In this document: in pieces, positions 57,201-64,000 of the stretch
How positions within the stretch are numbered: position 1 is the first letter of the stretch
Layout: each line of letters opens with the position of its first letter
NCBI RefSeq assembly: GCF_900108855.1
Contig: NZ_FNXY01000009.1
Span: 310,001 to 374,000, forward strand
Direction of reading: 5' to 3'
Length of the DNA: 64,000 bases
Source of the DNA: Dyadobacter koreensis
GTDB lineage: Bacteria > Bacteroidota > Bacteroidia > Cytophagales > Spirosomataceae
Notes under the pieces: generated by a model
What the model was told of the DNA's origin: nothing
The model's input: the letters and a program-made list of their open reading frames with translations, nothing else
The model's database searches: none
Program-made: the position numbers and the translations under genes

Positions 57201-58881
57201 AGGTTTTGGAGAAACATCTTCATATACTTCGCTGGCGCCTGAACAGGAAGGCTTGACTTTCGAAGCTTCGGAAGGTATTTATGATGTTGAAAAAGTAACG
57301 CTTAATGTACGCGGCGTTCCTTTTATCCGTACTGCCGATGTCAAAATTATCCCGGATAAAGGAGTTGTTAGTATCGGAAGCAACGGACAAATTGCACCGT
57401 TGAAAAAAGCCAGAATCGAAATCGATACGCTGAACGCCTCTCACCGATTGCGTGATGCCGATATCAAAATCGATTCCAGAAACCGTTTTGAAGGCTCAGC
57501 GACTTACCAGTATATAACGGCAAGAAAAGATACTTTTAATATCAAAATGCAGAATTTTGAGTTGAGAGAAATTGAAGCCGCAGCAGAAGGAAAAAAATCG
57601 AAGGGCAATAAAGAATCCGGTCCGATCCGTTATTATACCACTGCAAAGGCTGACATCAAGGAAGCTGAAAATCTGATTTTGTCTCCAAGAATTCAATACA
57701 AAGGTGATATCAACCTTATCGCATACCAGCCTTCTCTACAACTTGAAGGATTTGTGAAGCCGGTGATTAAATTCCGTAAGGATTTCCAAAGTTCATGGAT
57801 CGTTTACAAGGATACGCCCGGCGAGACAGTAGGGGTGAAAATTGACAAAAATCTTAGAAACGAGCACGATATGCCACTTTCTGTTGGTTTGCATTTCAAT
57901 GAAAGCCGCGGAATGTATATGACATTTTTGTCGCCAAAAGAATCCGATGGTGATCAGGATATTTATCTTGCTCAGGGAACAATGAATTATGATGAAGACA
58001 GCAAAGCCTTCAAAGTAGCTCCTCCGGCAGGACCAGACGGGTTGGTTGACGAGGGAAATACCTTGAAATTTGATGACAAAACTGGTATCGCGTCCTTTTC
58101 GGGCCCAATGAACTTTACGTCATCAGACTGGCTGCAATCCACAGCAATTGCTAATGTACAGGTCGACAGCTCTAAGTTCACTTTCAATTCATTGCTTTTG
58201 ATGAAACTATCGGCCCTGGAACCGGTTCTTCCTCAACTGGCTGCAAAGATTGTTGAAACCAATCTTGAAGAACAAAATAGCACAGCAGCCGACGATGACG
58301 CCGAAAATCTGAACAGGAAGCTTTCAGGACTTATAGGCTCCAAAGGTGTGGATGCGTACCTTAAACTTTCTGCTGCGGGATATAAACCTTTATTCGATGC
58401 GTCCCCAGCACTCGATGCGGCTATTGCACTATCCAGTGTTGATTTGCATTGGTCTCCAGTTCACAACGCCTATTTTTCACAAGGCCCGATTGGTGTTTCT
58501 CATTTTGGGAAAAATAATATCAATGCGCAGATGGAAGGTGTTCTGGAAATCCGCCGCTCTGAGCTCGGTGATGAATTTAGTATGTTTATTCAGGCTTCAC
58601 CAGACGTTTGGTATTATTTTGATTATAAGGATAAGGAGCTGGGAGTTGTTTCTTCACAAATGGATTTTAACGATCTGGTCACATCCAAAGGCGCAAATTC
58701 AAAGTCAAAAGACATGTCTTTGGTTTCCATCGGCGTAGAAGAGAAGGATTTGTTCGTAAGCCGGTTTGACGACTTCTATCAGCCAGCAATTAAAAAGGCT
58801 AAGCTTACCAAAACCGTTAAGAAAAAAGTTATTCCGGCGGAAGAAAAAAAGAAGAAAGAAGAAAAAGCAGAAGGTTTCTGA
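54217..58881 (+). CDS. large exported protein of unknown function
   Basis: 1554 residues with a Sec signal peptide (IIRYFLLTCIILFGGKNLSAQ). I do not recognise a family. Residues ~25-170 look helical; most of the rest is repetitive beta-strand sequence with DSL, SGE and G-rich turns, such as TDTLTMDNSGLKSKAVMRYL and DIKFNKDGFLANRSLFVI, reminiscent of OstA/LptA-style or passenger-like solenoids. Around 498-540 is a winged-helix-like stretch (AEDLAKKFKQDPVIIRRALQ, LEGYFKYD). Residues ~1510-1554 are very Lys/Glu-rich. No transmembrane helix after the signal. It stands alone between prmA and plsY. Confidence 0.85.
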   Translation: MKIIRYFLLTCIILFGGKNLSAQNLKASDDPGQFMVQIRKLMDGSKNPVYIRSTAQLDSVWMSAVSSPQQNKFISIVKTQFSKGQKAGPVLHLLIKNTATLVKSQGDVDGFLDLAAKSGDKYDAKTMQRILETVKNTIETNKLYTSNFNSLYLLSGSYKFRFDTTSAAVVEAQKVQASDNWDTPVDSNLVIAPKSNPLPPVSGAVIDLQNAVFGIVATGDSVAFGPTTGSISLKDGIFAGKGGKFNWQTAGDSSIYTDLDTYSFNITQPKIVAENVTLHNENQLANPIKGTLEYRSVKRSRSQPAQYPRFVSNKNDAQLKASRKNIAYKGGFALIGTTMYSTSLIDEPSKITVSFQDKPAFSATSRKFSLKDSVISAPLASFTMPMGKDSLYHPGVTFIYNDQEGQVKLGRAEKTDFGPLPYQDSYHKMSIWAQSMRWNFPNEKVEFTRIDGKQVVPVKLESFDFFKKERFRGIAQEFGFQPLLMAANYTQTEKKPSFLAEDLAKKFKQDPVIIRRALQRLALEGYFKYDKTTDEFSVSKKGVLYVLGSLDKTDYDNFQVSSQFAANDETANATISLKDTLLTVLGVGRFVVSDSLKIFAVPSDKKLVIGRNRDFSLNGQLVANNYQFRGQNLKFNYGQFFVNVNPNDSITFTPKEKFVKGQSGEVGGHVKYEKGGTFYLSDPANKSGVQKGKKSPRLVVPDGMIVYFDQPERGTVLYPREVFFKIPKIDMDGLDQRDVIFEGTFNSNGILPPIQTILKSMPDNSLGFEYKPPVTEMKLYGGKAMARFTDTLTMDNSGLKSKAVMRYLSASMTAKNILLTADSLLASGEIASIKEATIGKGYFPAVELKDYALRWFPNSDSMFINTQGKSFSFYKGTTSLEGGLLLRSSGLYGNGKLKRPDSELTSDDIKFNKDGFLANRSLFVINSGQAKSSKNILSGRNVNIDFNIKTSVVNFVTDSTGFDSDSSGMELPAASYKTLIATAKWDILKKTILMKGFGETSSYTSLAPEQEGLTFEASEGIYDVEKVTLNVRGVPFIRTADVKIIPDKGVVSIGSNGQIAPLKKARIEIDTLNASHRLRDADIKIDSRNRFEGSATYQYITARKDTFNIKMQNFELREIEAAAEGKKSKGNKESGPIRYYTTAKADIKEAENLILSPRIQYKGDINLIAYQPSLQLEGFVKPVIKFRKDFQSSWIVYKDTPGETVGVKIDKNLRNEHDMPLSVGLHFNESRGMYMTFLSPKESDGDQDIYLAQGTMNYDEDSKAFKVAPPAGPDGLVDEGNTLKFDDKTGIASFSGPMNFTSSDWLQSTAIANVQVDSSKFTFNSLLLMKLSALEPVLPQLAAKIVETNLEEQNSTAADDDAENLNRKLSGLIGSKGVDAYLKLSAAGYKPLFDASPALDAAIALSSVDLHWSPVHNAYFSQGPIGVSHFGKNNINAQMEGVLEIRRSELGDEFSMFIQASPDVWYYFDYKDKELGVVSSQMDFNDLVTSKGANSKSKDMSLVSIGVEEKDLFVSRFDDFYQPAIKKAKLTKTVKKKVIPAEEKKKKEEKAEGF

Positions 58882-58928
58882 TAGTCAAATCATTAGATAC
58901 GAAATTTTATTTTCCGGCAAACAAAACC

Positions 58929-58936
58929 TATTTTTG
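58929..58936 (+). promoter_or_regulatory. -7 box candidate upstream of plsY
   Basis: TATTTTTG fits TAnnTTTG, 99 bases before plsY. A second candidate is TATTTTTA at 58984-58991 with TTTG at 58956-58959, 24 bases before it. Which is used cannot be decided. Confidence 0.35.
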
Positions 58937-59034
58937 CATTTTAATGTTTAAATACCGTTTGCTTGCTTATGTGACGAAAGTACCGTATTTTTAAGAAACT
59001 TTTAAAGTTCAAATTAACCTACTAATAATACAAA

Positions 59035-59691
59035 ATGAGCGTTGCCTTATTTATAATTACGACAATAGCCGCCTATTTGTTGGGATCTATACCAAGTTCG
59101 GTATGGTACGGAATTGGTTATTTCGGAATTGATGTACGTAAACACGGAAGTGGAAATGCAGGTGCAACCAACACTTTCAGAGTGCTTGGCAAACGTGCAG
59201 GTACGATTGTCATGCTCATCGATGTAATGAAAGGCTGGACTGCTACTTGTCTTGCTTCAATGTTGTTTTATATGGGGACGATTGCTGAGGGAGATATCTT
59301 AATGTACAAGATTATTTTTGGTATAATCGCCATTGTAGGACATATTTTCCCGGTATTTGTTGGATTTAAAGGCGGAAAGGGAATTGCCACGCTGTTAGGA
59401 ATGGTACTTGCCATACACCCGGAGCTTGCGGCTTTGAGCATCGCCATTTTTATATTGACATTGATCGCCTCTCAATATGTTTCTCTAAGTTCGATTCTGG
59501 CAACACTGGCTTTCCCGGTAATGTCGTTGCTCGGTGTTTTCGGGCAGCCTGAAACATTGCTTGTCATTTTCGGTTTTGTCATGTTTGTCCTGGTCGTGAT
59601 CACGCACCAGAAAAACATTGTAAGATTGCTGAATGGAAACGAAAGCCGCGTAAATATTTTCGCCAAATCAAAATCGAAAGGACAATCCTAA
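59035..59691 (+). CDS. plsY: glycerol-3-phosphate acyltransferase PlsY
   Basis: Integral membrane enzyme of 218 residues that uses acyl-phosphate to make lysophosphatidic acid. About five hydrophobic helices. The three cytoplasmic active-site motifs are present: LLGSIPSSVWYG, RKHGSGNAGATNTFRVLGK (residues about 35-53) and GHIFPVFVGFKGGKGIAT (about 101-118). It has a normal length. A good terminator follows. It partners PlsX in the PlsX/Y route; plsX is not in this window. Confidence 0.94.
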   Translation: MSVALFIITTIAAYLLGSIPSSVWYGIGYFGIDVRKHGSGNAGATNTFRVLGKRAGTIVMLIDVMKGWTATCLASMLFYMGTIAEGDILMYKIIFGIIAIVGHIFPVFVGFKGGKGIATLLGMVLAIHPELAALSIAIFILTLIASQYVSLSSILATLAFPVMSLLGVFGQPETLLVIFGFVMFVLVVITHQKNIVRLLNGNESRVNIFAKSKSKGQS

Positions 59692-59715
59692 GAAATAAAA
59701 AATTAGAAATACCTA

Positions 59716-59749
59716 CCCCTAAGGCCATAACCTTAGGGGTTATTTTTTT
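59716..59749 (+). terminator. terminator after plsY
   Basis: CCCCTAAGG (59716-59724) and CCTTAGGGG (59731-59739) form a perfect 9-bp stem followed by TTATTTTTTT. Confidence 0.9.
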
Positions 59750-59836
59750 ATATTCGGCACCGTTAAAATCGCATGGATTTATAAACTGTAATTGAAGTTT
59801 AAAACGGCTAATTTTAAATTTTTTAATGCAAAAACA

Positions 59837-61204
59837 ATGAATAACTACATCGAAAAAAACCGCGATAAATTTTTAAATGAGCTTTTAGACCTGATCAGAA
59901 TTCCTTCTGTAAGCGCTGATTCAAAGTTTAAAAATGATATGATCAGGGCAGCGGAATTTGTGCGTGACAGCATTGCAAACGCAGGGGCAGATAAAGCACA
60001 GATTTTTGAAACTCCCGGCCACCCGATTGTATATGGAGAAAAAATAATTGATCCGTCATTGCCGACAGTTTTGGTTTACGGACATTATGACGTTCAGCCG
60101 GCGGATCCTTATGAATTATGGAATTCGCCACCTTTTGAACCGGTCATTAAAAACGATCGTATTTATGCACGTGGTGCCTGTGATGATAAGGGGCAGTTTT
60201 ATATGCACGTAAAAGCACTGGAAACGATGCTTGCAACAAATACTCTGACTTGTAATATCAAAATGATGATCGAAGGAGAGGAGGAAGTTGGTTCTTCTCA
60301 CCTGGAAACCTTTGTGAAAGCAAATCGCGAGATGCTGAAATGCGATACTATTCTTATTTCAGACACCAGCATGATCGCAAATGATGTTCCTTCGATCGAA
60401 ACGGGCCTTCGTGGTTTGACCTATCTCGAAGTTGAGGTTGTAGGAGCCAACAGAGACCTTCATTCGGGCGTTTACGGCGGTGGCGTAGCGAATCCGATTA
60501 ATGTGTTATGTGAAATGATTGCGTCGCTTAAAGACGAAAATGGCCATATTACAATTCCTGGTTTTTATGACAATGTAGAGGAACTTACAGCTTCGCAACG
60601 AGCTGCTTTGAATGCTGCGCCATTTGACCTGAATGAATACAAGAAAGATCTCTCCATTGAAGATGTTTCGGGAGAACTTGGTTATACGACCATCGAACGT
60701 ACTTCTGTTCGGCCAACACTGGATGTAAATGGAATTTGGGGAGGTTATATCGGTGAGGGGGCAAAGACTGTCCTGCCATCGAAAGCCAATGCAAAAATTT
60801 CGATGCGTTTGGTACCGAACCAGTCAGATCAGGAAATTTGCGATTTGTTCACTAAACATTTTGAAGCGATCGCGCCCTCATCCGTGCGGGTGAAAATCGT
60901 TCCTCATCACGGCGGTCTGCCTTATGTCACGCCAACAGATTCTATCGAATATAAAGCGGCAGAAATGGCGATGGAAGAATCTTTTGGTAAAAAACCGATA
61001 CCAACCCGCGGAGGCGGGAGTATTCCAATTGTTGCTTTATTTGAGCAGGAATTAGGGAGAAAAAGTATTCTAATGGGTTTCGGTCTTGATATCGACGGCT
61101 TGCATGGACCGAATGAGAGTTATGGTCTTTTTAATTTTTACAAAGGCATTGAAACGATTCCTTTGTTTTTCAAGCATTATGCAAAATTGAAGAAGGGGGA
61201 GTAG
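59837..61204 (+). CDS. M20 family dipeptidase
   Basis: Cytosolic dizinc peptidase of 455 residues from the ATG at 59837 (MNNYIEKNRDKFLNELL); a TTG 15 codons earlier would add an unhomologous stretch. Zinc-site motifs are VYGHYDVQPADPYELW, the Asp of GACDDKGQFY, the catalytic Glu pair in EGEEEVGSSHLE, the Asp of ISDTSM and the final His of DIDGLHGPNESYGL. An internal lid/dimerisation domain lies at about residues 200-320. A general dipeptidase or carnosinase-like role is likely. Substrate is not determinable here. Confidence 0.9.
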   Translation: MNNYIEKNRDKFLNELLDLIRIPSVSADSKFKNDMIRAAEFVRDSIANAGADKAQIFETPGHPIVYGEKIIDPSLPTVLVYGHYDVQPADPYELWNSPPFEPVIKNDRIYARGACDDKGQFYMHVKALETMLATNTLTCNIKMMIEGEEEVGSSHLETFVKANREMLKCDTILISDTSMIANDVPSIETGLRGLTYLEVEVVGANRDLHSGVYGGGVANPINVLCEMIASLKDENGHITIPGFYDNVEELTASQRAALNAAPFDLNEYKKDLSIEDVSGELGYTTIERTSVRPTLDVNGIWGGYIGEGAKTVLPSKANAKISMRLVPNQSDQEICDLFTKHFEAIAPSSVRVKIVPHHGGLPYVTPTDSIEYKAAEMAMEESFGKKPIPTRGGGSIPIVALFEQELGRKSILMGFGLDIDGLHGPNESYGLFNFYKGIETIPLFFKHYAKLKKGE

Positions 61205-61259
61205 CTTCTGTTATTTTAATTAGTTATAAGGCGGATATACTTCTGGTTTTGTTTATTAT

Positions 61260-61325
61260 CCGTCCGACGGCGAAAAAGCCGTCGGACGGAACGCCCGTCG
61301 GATGGTTTTTTTACCATCCGACGGG
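61260..61325. repeat. twin perfect hairpins between convergent genes
   Basis: Stem 1 pairs CCGTCCGACGGC (61260-61271) with GCCGTCGGACGG (61278-61289) around GAAAAA. Stem 2 pairs CCCGTCGGATGG (61294-61305) with CCATCCGACGGG (61314-61325) around a T-run. The loops are complementary (A-run versus T-run), and the arms of the two stems can also pair with each other. They serve the 3' ends of the M20 and TPR genes, without usual T tails. Confidence 0.8.
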
Positions 61326-61337
61326 TAATAAAACGTT

Positions 61338-62570
61338 CTATTTTCTCCTGTTCCGACGCTCTTCTCGTTTTAGTTTTTTCAAACTGTCGATGTGTTTTTT
61401 AGCTTCTTTGTCCTGACTTGAATTTCGGTCTGCCTTATCATCAGCCAGTTTGTAGTAGCTCAATGCTTCGTCATAGTTTTTCTGCATTTCTGCAATCTTC
61501 CCTAATCCCAAAAGCGACGAAACGTAATAACCCGCATTCATAGAATTTGTCTGCGTGGAAAATTCAACAGCCTTCTTGAAATACTGACTGGCAAGATCAT
61601 AATTACGATAATACTGCATGTTATAAAATCCAAGAACGTAAGCCGCGTTTCTACCACTTACTCCCTCATACCCAGGCATCCCCTGACTGATTTTATCGAG
61701 AATATTCTGCGCTGCTTTTTCTGCTTCGCCTGTTTTTCCCGTCACAAAGGCAGTGCGGCAAAAATATCGTTCGAAGTATGGATTATTTGGGAAGGTCTGC
61801 CACATGTATTTTGCCATTTCATATGCCTTTCCGTATTCATTTTCCATACTGTAAATCTGCAGCAGGAAATAGCGGGCTTCCACTCGTGTATAAAATGCAT
61901 TATTGCCAACCTTTTCCAGCTGTTGTTCTCCCAGCTTTTTATTTCCTTTCGGAAAAAATGCAAGAATTGGTTTCAGTAATGGATATTCACTCGGCACCCA
62001 TTGCGCGTAGTAATTATAAATTCCATCCCCAAAAAGCAATTCGGGAGAAAGATCTCCATTTCCTTTACAAACTTCCAGATATTTCAGTGCATTTTTTCCA
62101 GCGAAAGTAGCTTTCGTCCACTGCTTACGTTCTGAATAAAGACGCCCCTTAAATGCGTGAGCAGCCGCCAGGAAAAATGCAGGCTCAATTTTGTTTTTTT
62201 CATCTTCGTACAAAGTCTCCGCTAATGTAATGGTGGAGTCCATATGAGCGAGAAATTTCTTGTCATACGTTTCTATGTCTGTATTGGGCACAATTTTCCA
62301 CCATTCAGCCAATCCCATCAAAAAATGTGGCATCGGGTGTTTGGGGTAACGATAGCGCAACCAACGGAATTCTGCATCAGCTTCGGCAAACTTGTAATTA
62401 TACAACATGTTTATCGCTTCTGTTGCCTCTATCTGGACGCCCGGATTCTTAAGAACCATATCATAATTCTTGTCCAGTTCGGCCGAGGAATAAAGTTGGG
62501 CAACAGCAGAAGTGATAGAAAGAAATATAACAAGACCGAAAGCAAAAGGTTTAACCAGCACTTTTTTCAT
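61338..62570 (-). CDS. exported tetratricopeptide-repeat protein
   Basis: Protein of 410 residues from the ATG at 62570 with signal peptide (VKPFAFGLVIFLSITSAVAQ). The mature part is a series of TPR-like helix pairs: INMLYNYKFAEADAEFRWLRY, WKIVPNTDIETYDKKFLAHMDS, ARYFLLQIYSMENEYGKAYEMA, YFKKAVEFSTQTNS and GKIAEMQKNYDEALSYYKLAD, ending in a Lys/Arg-rich tail (KKLKREERRNRRK). A TTG-start variant four codons longer is possible. It is presumably a periplasmic scaffold; function unknown. Confidence 0.85.
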   Translation of the reverse strand: MKKVLVKPFAFGLVIFLSITSAVAQLYSSAELDKNYDMVLKNPGVQIEATEAINMLYNYKFAEADAEFRWLRYRYPKHPMPHFLMGLAEWWKIVPNTDIETYDKKFLAHMDSTITLAETLYEDEKNKIEPAFFLAAAHAFKGRLYSERKQWTKATFAGKNALKYLEVCKGNGDLSPELLFGDGIYNYYAQWVPSEYPLLKPILAFFPKGNKKLGEQQLEKVGNNAFYTRVEARYFLLQIYSMENEYGKAYEMAKYMWQTFPNNPYFERYFCRTAFVTGKTGEAEKAAQNILDKISQGMPGYEGVSGRNAAYVLGFYNMQYYRNYDLASQYFKKAVEFSTQTNSMNAGYYVSSLLGLGKIAEMQKNYDEALSYYKLADDKADRNSSQDKEAKKHIDSLKKLKREERRNRRK

Positions 62571-62615
62571 ATTTAAACTCAAAAATCTGTCAATATTAAC
62601 GTTGGATTCATATTT

Positions 62616-62623
62616 TACGTTTG
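62616..62623 (+). promoter_or_regulatory. -7 box upstream of hpt
   Basis: TACGTTTG fits TAnnTTTG, 56 bases before the hpt ATG and between divergent genes. The -33 element is unclear. Confidence 0.4.
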
Positions 62624-62678
62624 CGGGGAAGTGTGTTTTTGAAAAAAGAGTTAATATTACTGTTTAAGAAAATTCGAC

Positions 62679-63209
62679 ATGATTACAATCCACGACAAAA
62701 CATTTACTCCGTTCATTTCTCAGGAGACTATCGAAAACCGCATTGCCGAGCTCGCATCACAGATTAATACAGACTATGAAGGTCGAAAACCTTTCTTTTT
62801 AGTTGTCTTAAATGGTGCATTTCTCTTTGCTTCCGAGCTCGTAAAAAATATCCCCCTTTCCTGCGAAATAACTTTTGTCCGATTATCGTCGTATTCTCAA
62901 ACAGAATCTACCGGAAAGGTACGGCAAATCATTGGTTTGGAAGAAACGCTTACGGATCGTGATGTAATTATTATAGAAGATATCGTGGATACCGGACTTA
63001 CCATGCACCAGTTACTGCAACAAATAAGTGATCTAGGACCGAATTCTATTGAAATTGCAACTTTGCTTCACAAGCCCGACGCGATTAAAAAGCCGATTGA
63101 TCTTCGCTATGTTGGTTTTGAAATTCCAAATCGTTTTGTCGTTGGTTATGGCCTGGACTACGACGGCCTGGGCCGCAATCTGGACGCATTGTATGTACTA
63201 CCAGAATAA
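62679..63209 (+). CDS. hpt: hypoxanthine phosphoribosyltransferase
   Basis: Purine salvage enzyme of 176 residues that transfers ribose 5-phosphate from PRPP to hypoxanthine or guanine. The N-terminal substrate loop LVVLNGAFLFASELVK, the flexible catalytic loop region RLSSYSQTESTGKV and the PRPP-binding motif VIIIEDIVDTGLTM (about residues 105-118) are all visible, and the C-terminal IPNRFVVGYGLDYDG is diagnostic. It is complete. The MBL gene begins about 120 bases downstream and may be co-transcribed. Confidence 0.94.
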   Translation: MITIHDKTFTPFISQETIENRIAELASQINTDYEGRKPFFLVVLNGAFLFASELVKNIPLSCEITFVRLSSYSQTESTGKVRQIIGLEETLTDRDVIIIEDIVDTGLTMHQLLQQISDLGPNSIEIATLLHKPDAIKKPIDLRYVGFEIPNRFVVGYGLDYDGLGRNLDALYVLPE

Positions 63210-63331
63210 ACTTGCCTTTACAAAAGTACTCAATAGTACCTTTTCAGGAAAATTTTAAATCTATTTGCGTTGATTCTGAACGAATTTATTCAAATTGAAT
63301 TTTTAATTTTCAACAAACGAGCCACTATAAC

Positions 63332-64000
63332 ATGCGAATTCAGTTTTTTGGTGCCGCGCGCACCGTTACGGGTAGCAAGCATTTGGTTACTACTGAAAAA
63401 GGGACAAAAATATTACTTGATTGCGGATTATTCCAGGGAATTCAGACTGATGAGTTCAATCAGGAATTTGGATTTAAACCAGCCGAAGTCGATTATCTGG
63501 TTCTTTCTCACGCACATATTGATCATTCCGGTTTAATTCCAAGATTAGTTCGAAAAGGATTTTCCGGCCCGATTTATTGCACGGCTGCAACAGCCGATCT
63601 ATGCAGAATTATGTTGCTGGACAGTGCACATATTCAGGAAAAAGATCTTGAACGGATTAACCGGAGACGGGAGCGACAGGGCAGACCTTTATTGGAAGAA
63701 TTATATAATGGTGAAGATGCCGAAAAAGCTCTTAGCCTTTTACATGCGGTTCAATACAATCAGACATTCCATTTGGGAACCGACAATGAGGTGGCCGTTT
63801 TTTTCACAGACGCTGCACATATCCTCGGCAGTGCCGCAGTCCATTTGAGTATTCCTGATCAGGGAACGTTTAAAAAATTGACTTTCACAGGAGATATAGG
63901 ACGTCCGGAAGATAATATTTTACGCAAACCGGATACGTTCCCACAAGCTGATTTTATCATTTGCGAGTCAACTTATGGCGATAAGCTGCACGAAAAAGAA
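63332..64000 (+). CDS. beta-CASP metallo-beta-lactamase-fold hydrolase (3' end outside window)
   Basis: The first 223 codons of an MBL-fold, beta-CASP ribonuclease-like enzyme (YmdB/Ysh1-type annotation is uncertain). The start MRIQFFGAARTVTGSKHLV is at 63332. Zinc motifs present are SHAHIDHSGLIPRLV (HxHxDH) and the His of TDAAHILGSAAVHL; TFTGDIGRP adds the motif Asp. The frame is open to the end of the window. RNA processing or repair is expected for the family; the C-terminal beta-CASP and RMMBL parts are not visible. Confidence 0.88.
   Translation, partial: MRIQFFGAARTVTGSKHLVTTEKGTKILLDCGLFQGIQTDEFNQEFGFKPAEVDYLVLSHAHIDHSGLIPRLVRKGFSGPIYCTAATADLCRIMLLDSAHIQEKDLERINRRRERQGRPLLEELYNGEDAEKALSLLHAVQYNQTFHLGTDNEVAVFFTDAAHILGSAAVHLSIPDQGTFKKLTFTGDIGRPEDNILRKPDTFPQADFIICESTYGDKLHEKE

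Overview
The window comes from a Bacteroidota chromosome, most likely a Cytophagales member of the Dyadobacter/Spirosoma type (inference). The pointers are a GldG gliding-motility protein, TAnnTTTG-type promoter boxes, several TTG starts without Shine-Dalgarno sequences, a GT3 glycogen synthase, DUF1501/DUF1553 and DUF1080 proteins, and moderate GC by eye. Coding density is high. No rRNA, tRNA, CRISPR array, prophage or transposase gene was recognised.

Region 1 (1-13.7 kb) is a branched-chain amino acid supercluster on the plus strand: ilvB (cut by the window edge), ilvN, ilvC, ilvA, leuC, leuD, an isopropylmalate/citramalate synthase-family gene, leuB and leuA. Accessory DNA has broken it up: a MntA-HepT toxin-antitoxin pair, an AraC regulator, and a DUF2683 antitoxin with a stop-interrupted ParE-type toxin lie between ilvA and leuC. 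A GxxExxY gene flanked by inverted CACAGAG-type repeats lies between leuC and leuD, the two subunit genes of one enzyme. leuA has what looks like a complete attenuator: promoter, 16-codon Leu/Ile-rich leader peptide, and competing antiterminator and terminator stems.

Region 2 (13.8-25.8 kb) has purU, a hairpin-rich repeat field, free-methionine-sulfoxide reductase, and a minus-strand catabolic-looking group: TIM-barrel epimerase, membrane cytochrome/LRR protein, rhamnose mutarotase, DUF1501, DUF1549/DUF1553 and a GH95-type glycosidase, followed by a YraN nuclease-like protein.

Region 3 (26-37.6 kb) is mostly housekeeping: lipB, an unknown gene, a PolB-like exonuclease, rnr, a second GxxExxY gene followed by two tandem elements with 27-nt inverted ends, a DUF1080 protein, gldG, dnaN, and a BlaI/BlaR1-type pair behind three TACGA-N6-TCGTA dyads.

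Region 4 (37.6-51.1 kb) has mostly minus-strand metabolic genes (LLM flavoenzyme, flavin/2Fe-2S reductase, aminotransferase, AAA ATPase, Omp85-like barrel, icd) with fau, a lipoprotein and asd on the plus strand, then an isolated nuoD and a GH10-like lipoprotein. Region 5 (51.3-64 kb) has glycogen synthase, prmA, a 1554-residue exported protein of unknown function, plsY, an M20 dipeptidase, a TPR protein, hpt and a truncated beta-CASP metallo-hydrolase.

The items most worth following up are the two GxxExxY cassettes with their repeats, the leuA attenuator, the triple BlaI-type operator, the very long asd hairpin and the 1554-residue protein.
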